A DNA stretch of 64,000 bases from Bacteroidales bacterium (GTDB lineage Bacteria > Bacteroidota > Bacteroidia > Bacteroidales > Tenuifilaceae), in contig JACABB010000011.1 of assembly GCA_013376985.1 (NCBI GenBank), forward strand, positions 62,001-126,000, written 5' to 3'. The position numbers and the translations under genes were made by a program. This document shows, piece by piece, positions 37,150 through 46,497 of this stretch. The notes below the pieces were generated by a model that was not told the DNA's origin, made no database searches, and worked only from the letters and a program-made list of their open reading frames with translations. How positions within the stretch are numbered: the stretch's first letter is position 1; every line of letters starts with the position of its first letter.

Positions 37150-37689
37150 ATGATGACAACAGTTAGAAAATTCTTTTTTAGCAGATCTGTTTCGATCTTA
37201 GCCGTTATAGGTTTGATATTTATACCTATTTCAAGTTGTAGAGTACAATATTCATTTACTGGAGCATCAATTTCCCCTGATATTAAAACAGTAAGTGTTG
37301 AATACTTTCAGAACTACGCAAGTCTTGTGAATCCCTCTCTTAGTCGGATTTTTACAGAAGCGTTAAAAGATAGATTTATAACACAAACAAGCCTTAATCT
37401 GGTAAAGGAAAATGGCGACTTACAATTTTCAGGACAAATAACCAGTTATTCAACCTCACCAATTGCGATACAGGGAAATGAAGTAGCCGCAAAAAATAGG
37501 CTAACTATTTCTATAAAGGTTAAGTATGAAAACGTAAAGGATAGCAAGTATAATTTCGATAAGACCATTTCTCAATTTGAAGATTTTGGTGGAGAACAAG
37601 AGTTTTCCTCAGTTGAACAGACACTTGTTAAAACGATAGTTGATAAGATGGTTGACGAAATTTTTAATAGTTCAGTAGCAAATTGGTAG
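37150..37689 (+). CDS. lptE: LPS-assembly lipoprotein LptE-like
   Basis: LptE is the outer-membrane lipoprotein plugging the LptD barrel that inserts lipopolysaccharide. The 179-residue protein has a signal peptide with lipobox at IPISSCRV (Cys30). YSFTGASISPDIKTVSVEYF is the typical opening of Bacteroidota LptE, followed by LSRIFTEALKDRFITQTSL. The gene begins 6 bases after the sigma-54 activator and ends 5 bases before the next gene. The conserved neighbourhood with secG supports the call. It is more divergent than Proteobacterial LptE. Confidence 0.87.
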   Translation: MMTTVRKFFFSRSVSILAVIGLIFIPISSCRVQYSFTGASISPDIKTVSVEYFQNYASLVNPSLSRIFTEALKDRFITQTSLNLVKENGDLQFSGQITSYSTSPIAIQGNEVAAKNRLTISIKVKYENVKDSKYNFDKTISQFEDFGGEQEFSSVEQTLVKTIVDKMVDEIFNSSVANW

Positions 37690-37694
37690 TGTAA

Positions 37695-38444
37695 ATGGAT
37701 AAAGAAAAATTTTATAGTTGCTTGGATTCATTGGAGATGATGAATGCTGAGACATGTAATTATTTCGCATCGGTAGTTGAAAATCATCCCTATTTTCATG
37801 CTGCAAGAGTTTTATACTTGAAAAATCTGAAAGTAAATAAATCATCAACCTTTGAAGAACAGCTTTATAATGGAGCAGCATTGCTACCCGATCGCCGGCA
37901 ACTTTTCTTTGTTATAAATCCAATAGTTAAATCTACTAATGATATTTCAGATTTAGCTATTTCATCAAGTGAATCAGAACCATCTTTTGTCCTAATTGAA
38001 GATTCTCAGAATACAAATGGATTGCTAGTTGATATAAGCGATCATTCAAAAGATCTCTTAACACCCACAAACTACGAACTACTCGAAATAGGGGAATTGG
38101 AAAGCACCGACGAGCCTTCGATCCTGCTGGAGAAAAACGAAAATTTGCATGATACATCTAGTAACAACAAGTCATTAACCAATGACGATTTAATAGCACA
38201 GTTTATAGAGAGTAACCCTAGACTTAAACCACCTCAAATCATACCTGAAAATCAAGAGGATATTTCATTAAAATCACTTGCAGAACCAGATGATTTAATT
38301 ACTGAACCAATAGCAAAAATATACCTTTCACAAGGGCATACTGATAAAGCAATTTCAATTTATGAAAAATTAAGTTTGAAATATCCGGAAAAAAGTAGTT
38401 ACTTTGCGGGTCAAATTTTGAAAATAAAAAAAGAAAATAAATAA
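37695..38444 (+). CDS. TPR-containing protein of unknown function
   Basis: A 249-residue acidic, probably cytoplasmic protein. The front (ETCNYFASVVENHPYFHAAR) and an arginine-rich short block (LLPDRRQLFFVIN) recur in Bacteroidota homologues next to lptE and secG. A long low-complexity Ser/Glu-rich middle (about residues 80-195) follows. A single TPR-like unit closes the protein: PIAKIYLSQGHTDKAISIYE with KLSLKYPEKSSYFAGQILKI. The function is unknown. Its tight spacing to lptE (5 bases) and to secG (17 bases) suggests coexpression with envelope assembly genes. Confidence 0.75.
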   Translation: MDKEKFYSCLDSLEMMNAETCNYFASVVENHPYFHAARVLYLKNLKVNKSSTFEEQLYNGAALLPDRRQLFFVINPIVKSTNDISDLAISSSESEPSFVLIEDSQNTNGLLVDISDHSKDLLTPTNYELLEIGELESTDEPSILLEKNENLHDTSSNNKSLTNDDLIAQFIESNPRLKPPQIIPENQEDISLKSLAEPDDLITEPIAKIYLSQGHTDKAISIYEKLSLKYPEKSSYFAGQILKIKKENK

Positions 38445-38461
38445 ACGTAAACACCAAAGCG

Positions 38462-38815
38462 ATGTATATTCTTATTTCAGTTCTAATTATTATTGTCTGC
38501 ATCTTCATGGTACTAATTGTACTAGTGCAGAATTCAAAGGGAGGCGGACTGGCTTCCAACTTTGCTGGTTCAAACCAGATTATGGGCGTTCGTAAAACTG
38601 CTGATTTTCTTGAAAAAGCAACCTGGACATTAGCTGTTAGCCTTTTAGTACTTAGCCTTTTAGCATCGCTTACAATGCCAAAAGATAGAGTAAATGCAAG
38701 CCGTTCAGCAATTGAGAAACAAATTCAGGACACTCAAGATCCAACAGCTCTTCCCAATTTTCCTAATGCAACACAGCAATCAGGACAAGCACAAAAGGAT
38801 ACTTCCAAGAAGTAA
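38462..38815 (+). CDS. secG: Preprotein translocase subunit SecG
   Basis: SecG assists SecYE in protein export. The 117 residues have two membrane helices (about 4-24 and 58-78) separated by the conserved cytoplasmic loop VQNSKGGGLASNFAGSNQIM. A charged C-terminal tail rich in Gln/Asp (IQDTQDPTALPNF) is usual in Bacteroidota. It is the last gene before a terminator; groES starts 258 bases later. Confidence 0.95.
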   Translation: MYILISVLIIIVCIFMVLIVLVQNSKGGGLASNFAGSNQIMGVRKTADFLEKATWTLAVSLLVLSLLASLTMPKDRVNASRSAIEKQIQDTQDPTALPNFPNATQQSGQAQKDTSKK

Positions 38816-38835
38816 CGTTAATAATAATACTAAGA

Positions 38836-38875
38836 GGGTGTCAGGATGTCATGCGCTGACACCTTTTTTATTTAT
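38836..38875 (+). terminator. Terminator after secG
   Basis: The stem GGTGTCA / TGACACC with a 13-base loop is followed by TTTTTTATTT. It lies about 20 bases after the secG stop. Confidence 0.85.
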
Positions 38876-39072
38876 ACGAATTCAACACTTAAGTTTCTTC
38901 GAAATCAAAAGATTAAGCGGGAAATCTATTTTGCTATAAATTTGTTTCATGTTATATGTGCTATAAATGGCAGATTTTTTAGACGCAAAACGGCAGTAAA
39001 AGGATTTGGCATATCTTATGCTATTTCGCAACCATGAAAAATGATTATGTTTAACCTTAAACAATAGTAAAA

Positions 39073-39348
39073 ATGTCAGTAAAGATTAAACCATTAGCCG
39101 ACAGGGTGCTTGTAGAGCCAATGGCGGCAGAAGAAAAAACCGCAAGTGGAATTTATATTCCTGATACAGCTAAAGAAAAACCTCAAAAAGGTACAGTTAT
39201 CGCTGTGGGCCCTGGAACAAAGGATGTAACCATGGAGGTTAAGGTTGGTGACGTAGTTCTTTATGGAAAATACGCAGGTACCGAAATCAACGTTGATGGT
39301 AAGGATTATTTAATGATGAAACAATCGGATATCCTTGCAGTTGTTTAA
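39073..39348 (+). CDS. groES: Co-chaperonin GroES
   Basis: GroES is the heptameric lid of the GroEL folding chamber. The 91 residues show [20 protein letters not shown] (start), the mobile loop [19 protein letters not shown], and [20 protein letters not shown] near the end. It lies 58 bases before groEL. Upstream, 257 bases of non-coding sequence contain one TAAATTTG box (38937) but no recognisable CIRCE palindrome, so HrcA control is not supported here. Confidence 0.98.
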   Translation: MSVKIKPLADRVLVEPMAAEEKTASGIYIPDTAKEKPQKGTVIAVGPGTKDVTMEVKVGDVVLYGKYAGTEINVDGKDYLMMKQSDILAVV

Positions 39349-39385
39349 TACTAATTCTGTGAAAATTTTTTCAATAGTTTTCTAA

Positions 39386-41053
<1,668 letters not shown>

Positions 41054-41081
41054 AAACATTATACACTGCCAACGCAGTATT

Positions 41082-41116
41082 AAAAAGGAAGGTGAGAATC
41101 ACCTTCCTTTTTTTAT
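41082..41116. terminator. Terminator after groEL
   Basis: The perfect stem AAGGAAGGTGA / TCACCTTCCTT with loop GAA is followed by a T run. The convergent minus-strand gene ends 30 bases on, so it may serve both directions. Confidence 0.9.
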
Positions 41117-41146
41117 GAATTTTTAATTGGACTGAAAAACCATTTA

Positions 41147-41410
41147 TTAGGGAAGTAAGTCATCATTCCAGTCCCTGATAACAAATGATTTTACAATACC
41201 TTCAAGAATAAAAGGATCTTCTTTAACAAACTGTTCAGCAGCGGCACGAGACCTGAAAATAGCCATGTTCCCCATATCTGCAAAAGGTCCGATGCCAATA
41301 ACATCTCCTCTTGTAACATATTTATTCACAATAATTTTGTGCCTAGGATAAGCATTCACAATAGTCTCCATTGTAACCCCGGAAGGTTCACCAATAACTA
41401 CAGCTTTCAT
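41147..41410 (-). CDS. YciI-family protein
   Basis: An 87-residue single-domain protein of the YciI (dimeric alpha/beta barrel) family. Visible are the strand/helix pattern MKAVVIGEPSGVTMETIVNA, YVTRGDVIGIGPFADMGNMA, and FRSRAAAEQFVKEDPFILEG, the last being the best-conserved YciI block. The usual N-terminal HxxH-type region is altered (YPRHKIIV). Family function is poorly known, possibly a small-molecule hydrolase or dehydrochlorinase-like activity. It is 22 bases downstream of the HAD phosphatase gene on the same strand. Confidence 0.8.
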   Translation of the reverse strand: MKAVVIGEPSGVTMETIVNAYPRHKIIVNKYVTRGDVIGIGPFADMGNMAIFRSRAAAEQFVKEDPFILEGIVKSFVIRDWNDDLLP

Positions 41411-41432
41411 AATGATAAATTTAACATATTAT

Positions 41433-42137
41433 CTATGATCCTAAAAGTTCCAATTTTAGTAATTCATGTAAAGAGTTCACCTTATAAAATCTTGGATTTG
41501 AAACTTCACTCTCATCAACACGCTCATGTAACCATGTTACGTGAAATGGTATAAATACTCCATATCCGCCTAGATTAAGTATTGGAAGTATATCTGATTT
41601 AAGAGAGTTTCCTACCATTAGAAATTCATCTGGCTCAATATCAAGATGCTTAAGAAGATCTTTGTAATTACCCTCCTTTTTATCGCTCATAATTTCAATA
41701 TGATGAAAATACTGGAGGAGGTTTGAATTATTCAGTTTTCTTTCTTGGTCGAGTAGATCACCCTTAGTAGCAACAATCAATTTGTATTTTGGCTTCAGCG
41801 TTTCGAGTACGTGATTTACGCCATCGAGTAGGAGGTTTGGCCTGTTTAGTTGCTCTTTACCAAGTTCAATAATGGTTTTAATTGTTGTTGTTGGTACTTT
41901 GGAGTCAGAAACCCGAATAGCGGTTTCAATTAGCGAGAGGGTAAATGCTTTAATACCGTAACCGTATAGTTCTAGGTTATTAATCTCGGTTTTAAAAAGT
42001 TCCTCTTCAACCCTATTCTTTGGTAAATAATCTTTTAGCAGATCACAGAATTTATCCTCAGTTTCGCGGTAGTATGGTTCATTTTCCCAAAGCGTATCGT
42101 CAGCATCAAAACCTATAACCTTTATTTTACTTGACAT
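41433..42137 (-). CDS. HAD-family hydrolase (phosphatase)
   Basis: A 234-residue cytoplasmic phosphatase of the haloacid dehalogenase superfamily. Motif I is VIGFDADDTLWENE with the nucleophile and general-acid Asp, motif II is IVATKGDL (Thr), motif III is the lysine of KKEGNYKDLL, and motif IV is FLMVGNSLKSDILPI. The helical cap lies between motifs I and II. The DADDTLW form is typical of a Bacteroidota group annotated as HAD hydrolases. The substrate is unknown. It is divergent from lepA. Confidence 0.92.
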   Translation of the reverse strand: MSSKIKVIGFDADDTLWENEPYYRETEDKFCDLLKDYLPKNRVEEELFKTEINNLELYGYGIKAFTLSLIETAIRVSDSKVPTTTIKTIIELGKEQLNRPNLLLDGVNHVLETLKPKYKLIVATKGDLLDQERKLNNSNLLQYFHHIEIMSDKKEGNYKDLLKHLDIEPDEFLMVGNSLKSDILPILNLGGYGVFIPFHVTWLHERVDESEVSNPRFYKVNSLHELLKLELLGS

Positions 42138-42281
42138 GATAGATGTTTTTTACAAATATATGGATTTGATATGAGTTCGAATAAACAAAATTTACTATTT
42201 GAAAAAAGAAGAGAACTTTAAAAAAGGAATAATAGTCAACTTTAGTTGAACCCGATAGGCATTCTATTTGCTAATTTTGAA

Positions 42282-42289
42282 TATCTTTG
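42282..42289 (+). promoter_or_regulatory. Putative -7 box of the lepA promoter
   Basis: TATCTTTG followed by CA matches the Bacteroidota TAnnTTTG element and sits 28 bases before the lepA ATG. The -33 partner is unclear. Confidence 0.5.
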
Positions 42290-42309
42290 CAAACTAATTA
42301 AAAATCAGC

Positions 42310-44097
42310 ATGGATAACATCAGGAACTTCTGCATAATTGCCCATATTGATCACGGGAAGAGCACCCTTGCCGATAGATTACTTGATCTTACCCACACTC
42401 TTACCGAGCGTGAATCCCAAAATCAGGTTTTGGATAGCATGGATCTAGAGAGGGAGAAGGGGATCACCATTAAGAGTCATGCAATACAGATGGAGTATGT
42501 GCATCAGGGAACGAATTACGTTCTAAATCTGATTGATACTCCCGGTCACGTTGACTTTTCGTACGAAGTGTCTAGAGCTATCGCATCTTGCGAAGGGGCA
42601 TTACTTATAGTTGATGCTACTCAGGGTATACAGGCGCAAACCATATCAAATCTTTATCTGGCTCTAAACCACGATCTCGAAATTATTCCTGTTGTGAATA
42701 AAATCGATATGGATGCCGCAATGGTTGAGGATGTTAAGGATCAAATTGTAGATCTTATAGGTTGTAAACGTGATGAGATTCTTTCAGTCAGTGCTAAAAC
42801 TGGTGAAGGTGTTCCCGATATACTTGATGCAATTATAACTAGGGTTAAACCACCATCAGGCGATTCCGAATCACCTTTACAAGCCCTAATCTTTGATTCA
42901 GTTTTTAATCCCTTCCGAGGAATTATTGCATATTTCAAGATATTCAACGGAACAATAAAAAAGGGTGATAAGGTTAAATTCTTTAACACAGGGCAGGAGT
43001 ACGAAGCCGACGAGGTTGGTATATTGCGTTTAAAGTTAATACCAAAACCCTTCTTACGTGCGGGTGATGTGGGTTATATCATTTCGGGGATTAAAGAATC
43101 CAAAGAAGTTAAGGTGGGTGATACAATAACCCATGTTGAAAACCCATGCCTTAAGGCCATTGAGGGTTTTGCTGACGTAAAACCCATGGTTTTTGCTGGT
43201 CTATACCCTGTAGATGCTGATGAGTATGAAGATTTACGCGCATCTTTGGATAAACTGAGATTGAATGATGCATCACTCACCTATGAACCAGAATCATCAT
43301 TGGCATTGGGTTTTGGTTTTCGTTGTGGATTCTTGGGTCTGCTTCACATGGAGATCGTTCAAGAACGCTTGTATCGGGAGTTCGATATAGATGTTATTAC
43401 AACTGTACCCAACGTATCGTATAAGGTTCATACTACTAAAGGAGAGATAATTGAGGTTCATAATCCGAGCGGATTACCCGCCCCAACGGTAATTGATCAT
43501 ATTGAGGAACCAGTTATCAATGCTCAGGTCATTACTAAGTCTGAGTATCTTGGTGGGGTAATGAAGCTTTGCATCGATAAGCGTGGAATACTAAAAAATC
43601 AGGTATTTTTAACATCAGATAGGGTAGAGTTGACCTTCCGCTTACCACTTAGCGATATTGTTTTCGATTTTTATGACAAGTTAAAGTCTATCTCCAGAGG
43701 ATATGCTTCGTTCGACTATCATATCGATGGATTTCAGACGGCGACTCTTGTTAAGCTTGATATTCTTCTTAATGGTGAGATGGTTGATGCATTGTCATCA
43801 CTAATCCACCGCGATTACGCCTATGATTTTGGTCGTAAGATGTGTGAGAAGTTACGTGAACTTATTCCACGCCAACAATTCGACATTGCAATTCAGGCAG
43901 CAATTGGGGCAAAAATTATTGCTCGTGAAACCGTTAAGGCTTTGCGTAAAGACGTTACCGCAAAATGTTATGGTGGCGATATAACACGTAAGCGTAAGCT
44001 ATTGGAGAAGCAGAAGAAAGGTAAAAAGCGTATGCGCCAGATTGGAACAGTTGAAGTTCCTCAGGAGGCATTTTTGGCAGTTCTTAAAATGGATTGA
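42310..44097 (+). CDS. lepA: Elongation factor 4 (LepA)
   Basis: A translational GTPase that binds the ribosome and affects initiation and back-translocation. At 595 residues it has the full domain set. The G motifs are [15 protein letters not shown] (G1), GITIKSH (G2), DTPGHVDF (G3), and NKIDMDAA (G4). [20 protein letters not shown] is the LepA-specific block, and the C-terminal domain includes [21 protein letters not shown] hairpin terminator follows. Confidence 0.98.
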   Translation: MDNIRNFCIIAHIDHGKSTLADRLLDLTHTLTERESQNQVLDSMDLEREKGITIKSHAIQMEYVHQGTNYVLNLIDTPGHVDFSYEVSRAIASCEGALLIVDATQGIQAQTISNLYLALNHDLEIIPVVNKIDMDAAMVEDVKDQIVDLIGCKRDEILSVSAKTGEGVPDILDAIITRVKPPSGDSESPLQALIFDSVFNPFRGIIAYFKIFNGTIKKGDKVKFFNTGQEYEADEVGILRLKLIPKPFLRAGDVGYIISGIKESKEVKVGDTITHVENPCLKAIEGFADVKPMVFAGLYPVDADEYEDLRASLDKLRLNDASLTYEPESSLALGFGFRCGFLGLLHMEIVQERLYREFDIDVITTVPNVSYKVHTTKGEIIEVHNPSGLPAPTVIDHIEEPVINAQVITKSEYLGGVMKLCIDKRGILKNQVFLTSDRVELTFRLPLSDIVFDFYDKLKSISRGYASFDYHIDGFQTATLVKLDILLNGEMVDALSSLIHRDYAYDFGRKMCEKLRELIPRQQFDIAIQAAIGAKIIARETVKALRKDVTAKCYGGDITRKRKLLEKQKKGKKRMRQIGTVEVPQEAFLAVLKMD

Positions 44098-44121
44098 CAA
44101 TAAATGCTTTCTTGAAACGTT

Positions 44122-44152
44122 TGAATCCGGCTGCACTTAAGCTGGATTTTTT
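44122..44152 (+). terminator. Terminator after lepA
   Basis: AATCCGGCT / AGCTGGATT pair with one G-T wobble around a 7-base loop, followed by a T run. It lies between lepA and the next gene, within the region some gene callers would call coding. Confidence 0.75.
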
Positions 44153-44180
44153 ATTCCTTTGTGTTTTTAATTCAATAGAT

Positions 44181-44942
44181 ATGATTAAAAAATGGCTGAG
44201 GAATTCCCGCATGGGTTTCCTTTCTGGGCAGTCAGGCATTATGCGTCGTATGCTTCGTGAGGAGGGAGGATGGCAAAGTCATTTAATAAAGACGAGTGAG
44301 TATATTCAGCAAGCAGTAAAAGATCAACAACCCAAATCGATTAGAATTTTAGGAAGTGGATGGTTGCTTGATGTGCCAATGCAATTTCTTATAGAAAGAT
44401 GTGAAAGAATTATACTTACAGATATAGTCCATCCCAATCAAATCATTAACAAATACTCTGGCTACAATAATGTTGAGTTCGAAACGCTCGATATAACAGG
44501 AGGTATTGTGGATTTAATCTATAATCAGAAAAAGAAAGATTTTGAGGGGAATGAGTTTATTCAGAAAATCTCAGCAATAAAACCCCTTATCTTTTCCGAA
44601 GATATAATCGTGTCCGTTAATCTGCTTAGCCAGTTAAGCGTAATTCTAACCGATTATCTTACAAAAAAAATAAAATTAACTGATATCCAGTCAATGGCCA
44701 TAATGGAGGAAATTCAGAAAAAACATATAGAAATACTTCCTGCCAAAAAATCTGTACTAATCTTTGATTATGAGGAGGAATACCATGATGAGGATGGTAA
44801 ACTTATAGGTTCAAAGCCTACGGTATATACAACCATTCCGAGGGGAGATGGAAAAAGAGAGTGGAACTGGCGTTTTGATACCAAGATGATGTACAAAGAG
44901 GATTGCAAAACAATACTAAGCGTAATTGCAATAAGATTGTAA
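44181..44942 (+). CDS. Hypothetical protein with Rossmann-like core
   Basis: I chose the ATG at 44181 (MIKKWLRNSRMGFLSGQSGI), giving 253 residues, because an earlier start at 44094 would run through the lepA terminator. The opening MGFLSGQSGIMRRMLREEGG and the block SIRILGSGWLLDVPMQFLIE, ERIILTDIVHPNQI, suggest a nucleotide- or SAM-binding Rossmann fold with a glycine turn and an Asp at the second strand end. The classical methyltransferase motifs later in the chain are not clear. The end (GDGKREWNWRFDTKMMY) is well ordered. I do not recognise a named family; a methyltransferase-like role is only a guess. Confidence 0.7.
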   Translation: MIKKWLRNSRMGFLSGQSGIMRRMLREEGGWQSHLIKTSEYIQQAVKDQQPKSIRILGSGWLLDVPMQFLIERCERIILTDIVHPNQIINKYSGYNNVEFETLDITGGIVDLIYNQKKKDFEGNEFIQKISAIKPLIFSEDIIVSVNLLSQLSVILTDYLTKKIKLTDIQSMAIMEEIQKKHIEILPAKKSVLIFDYEEEYHDEDGKLIGSKPTVYTTIPRGDGKREWNWRFDTKMMYKEDCKTILSVIAIRL

Positions 44943-45385
44943 TCTGAAATATAGATAAATGCTATTCTAGCAGCCAAATCAAAATTTATTATTCTCAACC
45001 ATTTTACTCAAAATGCTTATTGAATTAGTTGTATTATTAATATAATTAACTGATTAATATAATTATAAATTTAAGTAAGTAGTACACCCTCTTCGCATTT
45101 TACAATATTTTAGCACAAACCACTGTGAGTCCTAAACTTGAATGCATAAATAGTTTATCATCTATTTTAATGGAATACTCGTATCAGCGAAAAGAGAGTA
45201 AAAACGGGCAAAACACGTGGCATGGATATAGATTGGTTAAACTCCTTTCCTAATTGCTCACCTGAAATATTATCTCCTCTTTACATATAATATTAATGCT
45301 AGTGTTCGTTAATTGTTGTTTTTATTCACAGAAAAACATTATTTATTCGTTTTTGTAAAAAATTTCTTGTTATGATAATTATTTG
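44943..45385. other. Gene-free stretch before the first CHAT cassette
   Basis: About 440 bases, very AT-rich, with no open frame of protein-like composition on either strand and no clear hairpin terminator or RNA gene. The last bases hold the promoter-like box of the next gene. Confidence 0.5.
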
Positions 45386-45393
45386 TATCTTGC
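45386..45393 (+). promoter_or_regulatory. Conserved -7-like box (TATCTTGC) of TPR gene copy 1
   Basis: TTGTATCTTGCT lies here with TATCTTGC exactly 30 bases before the ATG. The paralogous gene at 51628 has the identical octamer (51598-51605) at the identical distance, although the rest of the upstream DNA has diverged. Confidence 0.5.
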
Positions 45394-45415
45394 TTGCATA
45401 AAACAACTCCGAATT

Positions 45416-46285
45416 ATGGGCTTACAGATTGATAGAGATACGATTATTGCTTTTCTACTCAATACACTTCCTTTGGAGCAAATGTCATTAGTTGCAGATG
45501 AAATACTCGCCGATGGATATTTAGCAAAAATCTATGAGGAAGAAAAAATTAAGGTAGAAACGCATCAATATGTTGATAATGAGTTATCACCATCTCAAAG
45601 GGTTGAGTTCGAACACACATTAAAAAAGAGATTGGAGCTTTCGAAAGAAATTTACTTGCAGAGGGAAGTAAATAATTCTATCGAAAATCTCATACTTAAA
45701 GAGAAATTAGAAGAAGCTTATAGGAATTATATATCCGCAAAAGAGCAACGTAATACTATTCGGACTTTTTCTATAAGTAGAAAACTTAAATATTGGCTAG
45801 TTGCTGCTTCTATTGCGGTACTTATTTTGGGAGGTGGCATTGCGTATTATTTTCAACCTAACGATTCGTTGGAGAATAGTTTGTACGCAAAATATTATGC
45901 TCCTTACGATTATTCTGGGTATATGGTTAATAGCAGCTCTTTTAGTATTGCCAAACAGAAATATATGGACGGGGAGTATACAAATGCTTTACTGCTTTTA
46001 AAGGACTTGCCATCATCTGTAACCATTGAAGTTGAGCGAAATCTGTTTATTGGATTGGCCTTAATGGAGGTTGGCAAATATAGCGTGGCAGCAGACTACC
46101 TCGAACAAGTTCTTAACAACCAGAGTAAACTTGATTACTTTCCTCAGGCTAGATGGTATCTAGGACTTTGCTTTCTAAAAATTGGAGATAAAGAAAAAGC
46201 AATTAACACTTTTCGAGCTATCGTAGATAGTAATGATTATAACTATAAAAAAGCTAAACGAATATTAAATAAACTTTGCGATTGA
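45416..46285 (+). CDS. Membrane protein with anti-sigma-like N-terminus and TPR domain, copy 1
   Basis: A 289-residue protein of unknown function. The N-terminal part (residues 1-110) resembles the cytoplasmic part of anti-sigma factors without zinc ligands: RDTIIAFLLNTLPLEQMSLV, then YVDNELSPSQRVEFEHTL, the 'Y-D-G-E-L-S-P' type block. One membrane helix follows (about 127-146, LKYWLVAASIAVLILGGGI), then an external domain with TPR-like repeats: AKQKYMDGEYTNALLLLKDL, VERNLFIGLALMEVGKYSVA, and RWYLGLCFLKIGDKEKAINT. I chose the ATG at 45416 over a TTG at 45383. No sigma factor gene is adjacent. It is convergent with TPR-CHAT copy 1, and the pair is duplicated at 51.6-56.1 kb. Confidence 0.75.
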   Translation: MGLQIDRDTIIAFLLNTLPLEQMSLVADEILADGYLAKIYEEEKIKVETHQYVDNELSPSQRVEFEHTLKKRLELSKEIYLQREVNNSIENLILKEKLEEAYRNYISAKEQRNTIRTFSISRKLKYWLVAASIAVLILGGGIAYYFQPNDSLENSLYAKYYAPYDYSGYMVNSSSFSIAKQKYMDGEYTNALLLLKDLPSSVTIEVERNLFIGLALMEVGKYSVAADYLEQVLNNQSKLDYFPQARWYLGLCFLKIGDKEKAINTFRAIVDSNDYNYKKAKRILNKLCD

Positions 46286-46497
46286 TTGTTTTTCAATACG
46301 GAAGTAAGAGATCGTAAAATGTTGCAAATGTAATTGTTATAAAAATTTAGAATCTATTTAGCAAGTTTGATTATTAGGTTAACAAGTTTTCGTTGCCTTA
46401 AAACAAACATTCAAATTTGTTTAGCCTTTAAAACCAGCAAATATAGAATTCCAAAAATGGTTTTTAAATCATTTATTCATTGAATTTCTCTGAGGTA

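Noticed and set aside
38876-39072. groES upstream region checked for a CIRCE operator
   Set aside because: No TTAGCACTC-N9-GAGTGCTAA palindrome is visible.
44094-44180. Earlier start overlapping lepA for the hypothetical gene at 44181
   Set aside because: This stretch contains the lepA terminator hairpin, and the ATG at 44181 gives a natural N-terminus.
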